Assembly (NCBI GenBank): GCA_948470475.1 | Contig: OX419342.1 | Coordinates: 8,551,835-8,615,834 of the forward strand | DNA from: Galaxea fascicularis | Taxonomy: Eukaryota > Cnidaria > Anthozoa > Scleractinia > Euphylliidae | Direction: 5' to 3' | Length of the DNA stretch: 64,000 bases | Shown here: positions 56,901 to 64,000 of the stretch, one piece after another | How the letters are laid out: the number at the start of each line of letters is the position of its first letter | Numbering within the stretch: the stretch's first letter is position 1 | Notes under the pieces: model-generated | Told to the model about the DNA's origin: nothing | What the model saw: only the letters and a program-made list of their open reading frames with translations | Databases searched by the model: none | Program-made: the position numbers and the translations under genes

Positions 56901-59900
56901 ATTTTAAAGCTCAACTCATTAAACGAGGATAGCCAGAAACGTTGATTATGACAACACTGTCAGAGATCAATTGCTCTTCAACAGAAATGAAAATAAAATA
57001 AACGCATCTGCCTTTCATAGCACAATACCATCCATCGGTGTCAAATATAATATCAGACTCTCGTGCAAAAATTGGCATTTCATTCAAGGTTTTGACACGT
57101 TTCCATATGTCGGCAAGCAACCCTTGGTGAGAACATGGTTTAACGAGCTTCCACAACAAACCCATGTTTTCATTGCCCAGCGTTATAACTGAAGGGCGTT
57201 TTGAGATATCGAAGCAAGTCTCTGCCTTTATTCAAAAACAACCATTTGGTAGAATGTTACAAGACAGTATTCGAGTTAAATGGGCTAGAAAGTCGTGACT
57301 ATTTCGAGTACTGTGATAACAATACTAGATCCAATAATCCATTCAAAATACGTATGAAATCCGCAAAAATAAACGCTTTCAAACATACTTCTTCGTGAGA
57401 ATTATTAAACGCCGCATCTGGGACAAAAAAGTTAATAAGCGCCGCCCTCGAATAAGCGCCGCCATCCCCGATGAGTTTAGTATCAGCCCATAGGAAAATT
57501 AACGGATAGAAAGTGTACCGTTGAATAAAAATATAGAAAAAGTAAATTTGTCTGGTACAATGTTTAAATAAGCCCCGCCCGCTAATAAGGGCCGTCCTCG
57601 AATAAGCGCCGCATTTGTGGCGCGAAAAATTAAATAAGCGCCACGGCGTTTATTCGAGTAAATACGGTATTGTTTAGGTAACCGATTGACACTTCGACTT
57701 ATAAGGGACTGAAAGACATGTTGCAAATGTGGCTTGATTTGCTGGAATGATTTTGAACTGGGAAAACGATAATTTTTAAAAACTCTAGCATTGAACAAAG
57801 CAATTCTAGGGTTTTGATTAGCTTATCAGCTGTGGGATATTGCCTTTCTTGCAAAATGAAATCGGCAAGCTGATCTAGCAGCGTTGCCGTCAGTTAACCG
57901 TTTATAAGACGATTTTTTCACTCGCCCCTTCTAGACTGAGGAAAAGATTATAGCCAACTAAGCGTTAAGCGCCTTATTGGCTACATATCATTTCACACCC
58001 GATACCCGTTCCTAAAATTAGTCTAGTACTCATTTTGCTCTGTGTGATTATCATCTTGTTCTAGATTATCTGTCACGCACAGATAATCTTGTTCAAGATT
58101 ATTTGTGCGCGACACGCAGCAACAGAAATCACTTTGGTTCCGGGTTTACGACAGACTATTCGACAGTAAAAGTTTTCGAGATATCTTACCATCCTGATCC
58201 GTGGTGGCTGAAGTAAAAGCTTTTGGCCCAGCGCCTTTGGAAGTAAATGCCTCTACTGTCAAATTGTAGACATGGTACTTGTTGAGATTGTGAAAGTACT
58301 GAGACAAATTTGAAGTAGTCACTGTTTCAGTCATTGAAGCGTTGCTTGAGTCAATCAAAGTCACGTTATAACCGAGAATGATTCCTCGTTGACAGCATTC
58401 AGGTACCTCCTTCCAAAATGTAAATAGAATCGTTGAACTTGCATTGATAGCGGTAAAGTTACTGGGAGGCTTGGAAGGGTCTGGTGCAGAGTAGAAAATG
58501 GAAATAGAATGCAGTTAATCAGTTGGCTCGGACTTCTTGCGAGGATGTGCGTGTTATTAGCACAAAGAAACATACCACTCTCAATTGATATTCCCCACGC
58601 TTAAACTGAACATATCACGCTGTGAATATTCCATGTCACCTAACGACATTCGGTCGTTCGTTAAATAGTCAGTCCGTCAGACAGTGTGTCAAACACTTAT
58701 CAGTCGTTCATTTATTTTATCAACTAATTTGTTAACAACCGAAAGTGAATTGAAAACTGCGCACTAACGTGATTCTTCAATGAACACCTCCAGAGATTTA
58801 GTAGGACCTTCTCCATAATTATTAAAAGCCAACACTTCTATCTTGTACTTGATGAACGGTCTAAGTCTGGTGAAGTGAGCCTGAAGCGTGTAAGCCTGAA
58901 GTTGGTATGTTCGATTCTCCAAGCTTTGAAAACCTTGCTTTGTCAGCTCGTGTATTGATACTTTGTATCCCTGCATGATGCCATGATGCTTGTCCAGTGC
59001 CACTTCTTGCCAGGACGCGAACAGACTGGAATTAGTTTTATTGTGGGTCGTGAGGGACTGAGGTGGGGCGCCGGGGGCTAAGATTGACCAAGAAAAAATT
59101 CAATTACATTTGGATTCCACTGTGTAGTCGCGTTACAGCTGTCTTCCCCAAAACCCCGAGAACCTTTTCAAGTCGGAAACGTATTATTCCCTGTCATGTT
59201 TCGCCCACGTGAGTTTAGAGCAAAAACACAAAAATCCTCTCGAGGGAGGGAGGTGTTTAAATAAGAGTCTTAGTTTTGTACACAGAGAGTACCTTACTAC
59301 ACCGCAACATTTCACTGCTGTTTGTTGCTACGATTAGAAAGGGTGCTGCTTAGTTAAATGTCGTTTCTATTAGTTTTATAGGAGCCCACTGTTGAAAGCC
59401 AACTAATTCTGTTGCTATTTAACAATTAGACCCGCGGCCCTTGAGGGCGAAGGGTCTAATTGTCTTATTATCACCCAACTTGTCTGTTAGAAAAGGCAAT
59501 AATAAAGTTAGCAATTGCAAGTTAGCAATTTATTAGGGAATAAAACAAAGGAATTGCTACACGAGAACTATAACAATAGTCCTCTACTAGCGTAGCCAAT
59601 CAAAATGCAGGATTTGCGTTAGTCCACTAGTTGGGTGATACTAAAAATGAATAGGCCCGTTTCAAACCTCGTGCTATTGCCGTGTCGAACTCAATTGATC
59701 GAATTATATTCGACAGTAGCGCGACGTTTGAAACCAAGTCGTGCACCTGCTGTATCGAACTGAATTCATTAATTAGAAATAGATTTAAAAAGTCCGCAAA
59801 ACCGGTTTGTGATGGCTTGACGCATGTTTACAGCAACAGCTTTTAATTCGACTGAATTAGATTCGACGTCTAAAACCAAGTCGTGCTGGAGTCGTGCTGG

Positions 59901-61117
59901 CGTCGTGCTGGAGTCGTGCTACAGCCTAGTCGAGCCAACTAAGAACGGCAGTAGCACGACGTTTGAAACGAACCTATGGGAAAATCGAAACCGCAATTTG
60001 TCAATAAAACGAACAGAGAACGGCAATTTGTGCCCGCCGACGCCTCTGATTCCCCCGGGACAAAATGCAAACTATACTATCATGTCTCGATTTGGTATTA
60101 TATAACTTTAAGACTTTACTTTTCGCTAAAATTAGTGTGGAGAAATTAGTGGACCCTATTTTTCATTTGATTTCGTATTTACAAACATTTCACCGTGATG
60201 TAGAGTCGATCGTGGTGTAGATCTTAAGAGAGCAGAACCACAAACCTTCTCCATCTGTTCTAACAATTACTGACTCATTCGTGGGACCTGCGCCTTTGTT
60301 TGTTCGAGCTGCGATGGTAATGTTGTAAAGCCTGTATATCTTTAGCCCAGTAATCTGGGTACTATTCACCAGGCCCGTATCCTTTGTGAACTGTCTTCCG
60401 TCTGCTGTGAATATATCTCTTGCGTTGGCCTCCCGGAAGTAAAGTGTGAAACCAAGCAGATGACCGAGTGTCAGCCGGGGCTCTTCTTGGTAGTTCCAGT
60501 TTATTTCAATGACACGTGAGCTGACATTGTGCGCAGCCAGACTGTCAGGGGAATTGATAGGCACTGAGAATACAAATACGGAATTAGAATGAGATAGTAG
60601 TATCCAACGGTCTTGTGGCACATAGCGTCGTTCCGTATGGAATAAACAAGAGACGTGAATAAAACTCAACAAGAGATTTATTCACCGAACGAATGACAAC
60701 ACAGCCGTGTACCGAACACGCTCATCATACGATTAGTATCGAACGGTCCTCAACTGAGAGTCGATAGTAAGTTCGTTATTTGTTTGGTTGGGAAAGCTCA
60801 TGCCCTTTTCTCAACCAATCGCTTTATTCCGTGGGAAATGTTCTTGCGCTTTGTGATTGAATCCTTAATAGAATTGGCACTAATTCAAATTATCTACAAG
60901 AGCCAACATATTTGTAGGTCATCATCTTTATTGCTTCAAATTACCCGTGTCGATAAAACTCATTCAGTTATCGGTTTCATAGTAAGGAAAAATAAGGCAT
61001 ACCAAGCGCAAGATGAAAGCTTAAGAAAAAAGGTTGATATGACGTACCGGCCTCATCCGTCATGTTATAGATTTTGTTGCTTAGCGGGCCCTTGCCTTTC
61101 CGTGTAAACGCCGCCAC
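43392..61117 (-). CDS. FN3-domain ionotropic-receptor-like potassium channel (12 exons seen)
   Basis: Exons (minus strand, 5' to 3'): 61117-61048, 60563-60246, 59077-58769, 58480-58190, 56677-56372, 55266-54800, 47757-47663, 46618-46459, 45739-45673, 45157-44886, 44357-44207, 43747-43392. All junctions are GT-AG and every phase matches. They total 2862 nt, giving 953 residues and a stop. Numbering from the first visible residue: end of an FN3 (1-23), four FN3 domains (24-431), S1 lobe and M1 (432-587), pore with TVGYGD (617-622) and M2 (to about 655), S2 lobe (673-785), M3 (about 807-831), coiled coil (about 845-885), hydrophobic tail. The 5' end lies upstream, possibly beyond the window. Predicted role: plasma-membrane potassium channel gated by an extracellular ligand. 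Precedents with a potassium filter in this layout are GluR0 and AvGluR1. Confidence 0.85.
44207..44357 (-). CDS. Channel gene exon: last transmembrane helix
   Basis: An acidic juxtamembrane segment (EPEDSPGEQQ), then the helix FITAVIIIGTLLIVSSVVGI and a basic stop-transfer YELRRDK. The donor ACTA/gtgagg gives phase 1 and links to the last exon. If it is not spliced, translation stops at about 44153 with a short tail, so an alternative C-terminus is possible. Confidence 0.75.
44886..45157 (-). CDS. Channel gene exon: S2 lobe
   Basis: Encodes the rest of S2: YKTYEEISQALANHEVKGAL followed by DLYVLSSHK (compare EEG-x-x-x-V ... AFI-x-D-S in the family), RIVRIYDFKTSYGVVLAGNS and a final helix ACFTEKIKSDAANVF. 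Acceptor ttctag, donor gtgagg. Phase 1 in, phase 0 out. Confidence 0.8.
45673..45739 (-). CDS. Channel gene exon: start of S2 lobe
   Basis: A 67-nt exon (acceptor atttgcag, donor gtaaca) encoding VAAISNNSAFRLGIRKNAK. This corresponds to the start of S2 in ionotropic receptors (a Val, a short turn, then an arginine-rich helix). It is required to bring the next exon into phase. Confidence 0.75.
46459..46618 (-). CDS. Channel gene exon: rest of the TVGYGD filter and M2
   Basis: Starts after gaaaagagtt read in reverse (ttttcag) and completes G-Y-G-D-R-C-P, followed by the M2 helix VARLFAILWTLCGLVIITIL and an ITTALTEFGY linker in the place of the SYTANLAAF motif of glutamate receptors. Donor gtaagt. 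Phase 2 in, phase 0 out. Confidence 0.85.
46744..46963. mobile_element. 220-bp element with CAGGGGCGGATCC ends
   Basis: Ends CAGGGGCGGATCCAGG and its inverse (one mismatch), flanked by AACAT at 46739-46743 and 46964-46968. G-rich and C-rich subterminal runs. It lies in the intron after the filter exon. Non-coding. Confidence 0.75.
47303..47343. repeat. G-run tract
   Basis: An almost pure G tract on the plus strand (C on the gene strand) broken by single T residues, in the intron between the two filter exons. Likely an assembly-error hot spot. Confidence 0.8.
47663..47757 (-). CDS. Channel gene exon: pore helix and first half of the filter
   Basis: A 95-nt exon from acceptor ccctgttag to donor gtaagt. 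It encodes a short cytoplasmic linker, then IEGIWWAFVTSTTV and the first two bases of the filter glycine. The WW-x-x-V-T-x-T-T-V pattern is that of potassium channel pore helices. Phase 0 in, phase 2 out. It lies 7 kb downstream of the M1 exon. Confidence 0.85.
47884..47941. repeat. AAT microsatellite (LINE 3' tail)
   Basis: About 19 uninterrupted AAT/ATA units, continuous with the 3' end of the L2-like LINE and derived from its tail. Confidence 0.9.
50471..50870 (+). mobile_element. tRNA-derived SINE in the L2 LINE
   Basis: A 400-bp element with a tRNA-like head at about 50476-50549 (A box TTAGCTCAGTTGG, B box GGTTCAAACC), an unrelated body (CAACACTCAGGGTATTTATA onward) and an AAAT-repeat tail. 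Flanked by AACCAT at 50465-50470 and 50871-50876. It interrupts the LINE ORF after the endonuclease. Confidence 0.85.
51084..52680. mobile_element. G-run-ended insertion carrying a Penelope-type RT
   Basis: A 1597-bp insertion in the L2 endonuclease, flanked by CTAGATA at 51077-51083 and 52681-52687. Its ends are inverted (GTGGGGGG... ACAGGGGGG on the left, CCCCCCTGTCACCCC... on the right). Next to each end lies a tract of direct CGGGAGG/GCGGGAG repeats (51102-51210 and 52563-52660). The middle holds a minus-strand Penelope-like RT ORF. Removing the insertion and one CTAGATA rejoins the endonuclease frame, which fixes the borders. Confidence 0.75.
51425..52502 (-). pseudogene. Penelope-like RT N-terminal region, frameshifted
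   Basis: The first frame (52502-52092) contains MISKGLKFAPTPVTDEKN and DFEKFARRMRLQYIF, typical of the RT leader in Penelope-like elements. After a frame change near 52180 the second frame continues with STWKVSK-type linker, EIIFKKADKGITTVIMNK (the KADKG motif), FYTLTKIHKQNPVSRPIISG and ERLSSFVDKLLQPI. It ends after FINFIEKTK, just before the catalytic palm (the DVTSLYTNI region), so the active site and GIY-YIG domain are missing. Confidence 0.75.
53730..54340. mobile_element. MITE with AGTCAACTCTCTC ends
   Basis: The left end (AGTCAACTCTCTCGTAAGCG at about 53733) and right end (its inverse at about 54312-54336) are terminal inverted repeats. The motif GTGGTCGCTTACG recurs several times inside in both orientations. 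TA occurs at both borders, so a Tc1/mariner-type element is likely. Non-coding. Confidence 0.65.
54800..55266 (-). CDS. Channel gene exon: S1 ligand-binding lobe and M1
   Basis: Starts after atatcttccag; a second AG 20 nt downstream would break the phase. After a short Cys-containing linker (STCQCPQ) it has the start of an ionotropic-receptor S1 lobe (FPPYITHDNGIVGGFIPQIF), a region ending FSVPMNGYEG (compare FSKPF in glutamate receptors), and then the M1 helix FLHSWPLLLFLISMMAVAGI. Donor gtaagt after ATG TGG AGC TTG. Phase 1 in, phase 0 out. Confidence 0.85.
55267..56371. other. Intron of the channel gene, no exon seen
   Basis: Between the last FN3 exon and the S1 exon. A small inverted pair around TAGGGGAGG(A/G)GTAGGTG lies at about 56115-56205. 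No additional exon is needed for phase. Confidence 0.5.
56372..56677 (-). CDS. Channel gene exon: last FN3 domain
   Basis: An FN3 domain of 102 residues beginning PSKPPSAFQT, with QMDATWGPVPDG and FATYNLAITAFTMKGEGP. Acceptor tttcactgcag, donor gtaagt. Phase 1 in and out. It joins directly to the S1 exon as EG-S-TCQCPQ. Confidence 0.8.
56911..57195 (-). other. Unrecognised coding-like frame in a channel-gene intron
   Basis: After an acceptor-like aaaacgcccttcag at about 57195, the minus strand is open for about 90 codons with coding-like composition (LADIWKRVKTLNEMPIFARE; IIFDTDGWYCAMKGRCVYF) and a stop at 56911. It vaguely recalls a ligand-binding lobe, but I cannot assign it. It lies between two FN3 exons that already join in phase, so it is not part of the main transcript. 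It may be an old paralogous exon. Confidence 0.25.
57400..57668. mobile_element. MITE-like repeat with CGAATAAGCGCCGC motif
   Basis: AATAAGCGCCGC-type motifs recur four to five times and the right end reads TTATTCGAGTAAATACGGTA. The left end lacks the inverse TACCGTATTTACTCG, so it is a truncated copy. Probably a Tc1/mariner-related family. It lies in an intron of the channel gene. Confidence 0.5.
58190..58480 (-). CDS. Channel gene exon: FN3 domain
   Basis: An FN3 domain of 97 residues beginning PSKPPSNFTA, with ILFTFWKEVPECC (core Trp plus a Cys pair) and YHVYNLTVEAFTSKGAGP. Acceptor ctctgcaccag, donor gtaaga. Phase 1 in and out. Confidence 0.8.
58769..59077 (-). CDS. Channel gene exon: FN3 domain
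   Basis: An FN3 domain of 103 residues (SLFASWQEV; GIMQGYKVSI; LRPFIKYKIEVLAFNNYGEGP). Acceptor caatcttag. The donor gttagt is weaker than the others but gives the required phase 1. Phase 1 in and out. Confidence 0.75.
59466..59976. mobile_element. Two adjacent MITE-like units
   Basis: Unit 1 (59466-59642) has inverted ends TATCACCCAACT and AGTTGGGTGATA. Unit 2 (59654-59974) has inverted ends GGCCCGTTTCAAACCTCG and CGACGTTTGAAACGAACC, related in style to MITEs A and B. Both lie in the intron between the FN3 exons at 59077 and 60246. Confidence 0.6.
60246..60563 (-). CDS. Channel gene exon: FN3 domain
   Basis: A single-exon FN3 domain of 106 residues with the core Trp in VIEINWNYQE, the Leu/Tyr pair LKIYRLYNI, and the C-terminal ARTNKGAGP. 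Acceptor tattctcag, donor AAG/gtttgt. Phase 1 in and out. Confidence 0.8.
61048..61117 (-). CDS. Channel gene exon: C-terminal end of an FN3 domain
   Basis: Starts after ttggatttcag and ends before gtacgt. It encodes VAAFTRKGKGPLSNKIYNMT, the last two strands of an FN3 domain, followed by DEA. Phase 0 in, phase 1 out. The first half of this FN3 must be on an exon further right, which I could not find up to 64000. Confidence 0.7.
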
Positions 61118-61152
61118 CTGAAATCCAAGAAAAAAATCCGTTATTGAAGCCC

Positions 61153-61353
61153 CATTTACACTACAGAAAAAAATGGGTCCGGACCCCGTCAAAAAAGTAG
61201 TACGGACCCATAATTCTTGTAAAGAAATACTAGAGTTTCCGCGGGGCCATAGGCGCCTATGGCCCCGCGGAAACTCCAGTACTTCTTTACAAAAGTTATG
61301 GGTCCGTACTACTTTTTTGACGGGTCCGGACCCACATTTTTCTGTAGTATAAA
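61153..61353. mobile_element. Palindromic MITE, ~95-bp arms
   Basis: A near-perfect palindrome. It starts CTACAGAAAAAAATGGGTCC at 61161, is centred on CCATAG GCGC CTATGG near 61254, and ends with the inverse at 61347. The arms match with few differences. It lies about 40 bp upstream of the first visible channel exon. Confidence 0.75.
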
Positions 61354-63289
61354 CGCACCTTGAAAAAGACCATGTAAAGAAACCGGGGCTGCATAAGCGT
61401 TTTAAAATAACATGTTAAGAGAGATTGTCAGTAAAAATCAAAGAAATCGTGGCCACGGTCAAAATTTCGCTTATACTGAAGGATATAAGGTTATATTTTT
61501 TGAAATATTCCATATAACAGCAGAAAGTCAAGAAAAACGGTCATCCTACCGGAAGCTCGGATTTCACCTCGCCAAAACTCCAAATTTTCCACTTTTCAGC
61601 CTTCTCGCTACACAGGCGTTTACATAGCTGTAAATCGTCCTTAAGCATAAGTGAATACACTGATTCTTCCTAAGTCAAAATATAGCAATTGTTGATACAT
61701 CTGCTTGTTGAACCCCGTTCAAGTGGGCACACACTTTTCTCATTTACTCAAACGTCGAAAATAATCCAAACTCAGCGAGGCAAAAAACTGACCGGTAGTG
61801 CCTCAAATCCTCTGATATTTTAACCAAAGACAATGCAGTCATTGAAGTTTAGGTCTGCGGTTTTAAATCTTTAGAATCTAGTAACACTTTTGCATGGACT
61901 GCGAGAAGCCGTGTCTTTATTCAACAGATCACTCGCTGGAGCGGACAATAACATTAAGCAAATTGAGGGAATAATGAGCGGGAAAGGTAGAAAAAAATGA
62001 GGAAGAGATACTTCCTCAACCATGGGCTCGTGCATCTCGTGGTATCGTTTAGAACAAATGAGATCCAATGCGATCCACATATGTTACGAGAAGACGTTTC
62101 TTGCTGTCTTACCTCACCAGAAAATACTTTACGTAAACGATTCTACGACTGAGGCCCTTTCTTCAGTTCTTTTTTTCAAAACGAGGCCTTATGCGCCACA
62201 AGGTGCGAGCAATTAGAAGGCAGTTAAGAGTGAATGTCAGTAAAAATCGAAGAATACGAAGAATTCTCAGAACGCCGATCAAAGTTCGACAAAATTACAA
62301 TTCAGCGCCTTTGAAATCTACAACTCAACCTGACAGGGCACAGTAGAATAAATTAACTCCTCGGCGAAAGTTTGTAAATAAGGGGCCGACCATAAAACTT
62401 TTGAGGGGGGGGGGGGGGATGGGTGATTTCTGGTCAGCAAGTTTTTTTTTCGAGCAACCTAGTGGGCAAGATATTTTTTCCCTCCTAAATGCTCTGCAGG
62501 ATTTTTTTTTCTCTCCTCATTTCTCTGCAGGATTTTTTTTTCCTCAAAAAGGTGTCGTGTTTACATTTACAGAATGTATTTACATTTAGACTGTGGTTAT
62601 TGCAGTAATAGTTCTATTATGGAGCTGCAAAGCATTAAAATGTTGTAAGCTATACAAAATCATTCTTGTATAGCTACCAGCTATGTTTTCGGAATGTCAT
62701 TCTTTGGAATCATTTAATATTACCTATAACAATATTCTCATGTTATAAAGTGATGCTCCAGAGGTAGATTTGAAAATGTTTAGCTTCTTAATTAAAAAAA
62801 ATAGCAAAAAGCAGTCCAGAAATGCTCGTAGCATGGTAATTACTGCTAGAATCATTACTTACAATTTAAAAGTGGACTGAAATCTCCAAAACAAATGTTT
62901 TATGTATTGTCTTATATTATATGACATTGCAAAAACCTTATCGAGTTCAATAAAGTAATTACATGAAACTGCTTCAGTTGAAAATATTAAAAATGAACAA
63001 ATTATTTTTCTTTGTCTAATAATACTTGATTCTTCAAATAGAAAAATTTCCCTCCATTACTGCTTGTGAAAAGCTAACGAGTTTGGATACAGTGCGAGCC
63101 AGCAAGCCAGAAATCCCTGATCCCGATGCGTGACTGTGACCCAGATTAGGGAGCGAGTGAGATTTAATTTCAGCTCGCGATAATTTGGGTGTTTCTCGGT
63201 TAATATCATGGGTGACAAATTACTCCTTAATTTTGGCGCGAAATTTCAGCATTAATTTATAATTTCACATGTGAAATTACAAAATTGCC
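61354..63289. other. No gene seen
   Basis: I searched the minus strand for the missing first half of the FN3 domain and found none. G-run at 62404-62418 followed by T-rich repeats of TCTGCAGGATTTTTTTT (about 62490-62545). A small hairpin at about 62647-62675. A palindrome AATTTCACATGTGAAATT at 63261-63278 precedes the recombinase gene. Confidence 0.4.
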
Positions 63290-64000
63290 ATGACAACCGT
63301 TCCTCCGCAGCCAAAAATGGCGTCCAGGTTTGAAGATGTTACAGATTCTGATGTTGCGGCATTAAAAGATGCTGCCGAAAACTTGAACACCCGTAAAAGC
63401 ACAATTAACTGGTTGAGAGTTTTTGAAAACTGGTGTGATGAAAATGCTCTCGACAAAAGCACTGAGAAGCTTCCTCCTAAACAGCTGGATAAAGTGCTTG
63501 AGCGGTTTTATGCCTCTGTCCGTAAACAAGACGGAACCGACTATGAACCTGGCTCCTTAAAAGTAATGCAAGCAGCGCTTGACCGCCACCTGAAAGAGAA
63601 AGGGTATTCTTTGTCAATTATAAAGGACAGAGAATTTTTGAGTTCTCGAAAAGTGCTAGAGGGAAAGGCGCGTAAGCTGCGAAGTGAAGGTAAAGGAAAA
63701 TTGCCAAATAAGTCACGAAGCCTAACAAGAGAGGAAGAAGAGGTGCTGTGGGAATGCAGACAGCTTGGAAATTCATCTCCAAGGTCCCTCCTTTACACAA
63801 TGTGGTGGCTCTTGTCACAGCATCTTGGTTTACGTGGCTGCCAAGAACACTACACAATGAATGTGGAGGATTTCACGCTTAATAAAGACGACGACGTCAA
63901 TGAGTTCATAACCTTCGCAGAAGGCCCCACAAAAACACGGCAAGGAGGATTGCGACTTCAGCCAAGGTCCGTGCTACCGTCCGTGCTGCGTGTTCGCAAC
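63290..64000 (+). CDS. Crypton-like tyrosine recombinase (DUF3504 type), partial
   Basis: Open from ATG 63290 (an alternative, MASRFED, at 63317) to the window edge, 237 residues without a stop. The first part is a SAM-like core-binding domain (NTRKSTINWLRVFENWCDEN; LDKVLERFYASVRKQDGTDY). After a basic linker (KARKLRSEGKGKLPNKSRSL), the catalytic domain starts with LLYTMWWLLSQHLGLRGCQE, where the Arg fits the first catalytic residue of the R-H-R-Y set, and continues to PTKTRQGG. This matches the recombinase domain shared by Cryptons and the vertebrate genes derived from them (KCTD1, QRICH1, ZMYM2). It could be an active Crypton or a domesticated copy. The palindrome just upstream of the start may belong to the element's end or to its promoter. 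Confidence 0.75.
   Translation, partial: MTTVPPQPKMASRFEDVTDSDVAALKDAAENLNTRKSTINWLRVFENWCDENALDKSTEKLPPKQLDKVLERFYASVRKQDGTDYEPGSLKVMQAALDRHLKEKGYSLSIIKDREFLSSRKVLEGKARKLRSEGKGKLPNKSRSLTREEEEVLWECRQLGNSSPRSLLYTMWWLLSQHLGLRGCQEHYTMNVEDFTLNKDDDVNEFITFAEGPTKTRQGGLRLQPRSVLPSVLRVRN

Noticed and set aside
62401..62589. Phe-rich frame after the G-run
   Set aside because: It is produced by T-rich tandem repeats and is not protein-like.

Overview
The window looks like nuclear DNA of an anthozoan cnidarian, most likely a stony coral. This is an inference from spliced genes with GT-AG introns, AT-rich non-coding DNA, a rhodopsin-like receptor of cnidarian type, and a dense mix of element classes found together in coral genomes: Penelope-like elements with GIY-YIG, DIRS-like and Crypton-like tyrosine-recombinase elements, L2/CR1 LINEs, tRNA-derived SINEs, Polinton debris and many palindromic MITEs. 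No bacterial operons, rRNA or CRISPR arrays were seen.

Layout. 1-2.2 kb: minus-strand exons of a secreted or membrane protein with a LamG-like domain. 2.5-10 kb: two related Harbinger-like MITEs, a small acidic two-exon gene candidate, and a Penelope-like element whose GIY-YIG domain is cut by a MITE. 10-15 kb: almost empty. 15.2 kb: one polycystin-like exon. 15.6-23.2 kb: a graveyard of a LINE, a Polinton DNA polymerase fragment, a DIRS-like retroelement and a LINE endonuclease. 25.7-34.2 kb: a class A GPCR gene split by a Ty3/Gypsy element that itself holds a LINE and a MITE, so the nest is three elements and one broken gene. 34.5-35.1 kb: a perfectly symmetrical inverted pair of tRNA-like SINE units. 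35-43 kb: mostly MITEs and anonymous DNA. 43.4-61.1 kb: a large minus-strand gene of at least 12 phase-compatible exons. 63.3-64 kb: the start of a Crypton-like tyrosine recombinase gene on the plus strand.

The main discovery candidate is the 43.4-61.1 kb gene. Its exons join without a frame break into tandem fibronectin type III domains, an ionotropic-glutamate-receptor-like bilobed domain, and a pore carrying the potassium selectivity filter TVGYGD in the glutamate-receptor order (S1, M1, P, M2, S2, M3), followed by a cytoplasmic coiled coil. That predicts an FN3-bearing, possibly ligand-gated potassium channel. The closest precedents I know are bacterial GluR0 and the rotifer receptor AvGluR1, neither with FN3 domains. 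The 7-kb intron between M1 and the pore holds a decayed L2 LINE that was later hit by a SINE and by an unusual G-run-ended insertion carrying a Penelope-type reverse transcriptase.

All exon borders were read by eye from splice motifs, frame and phase. No alignment or database search was run.
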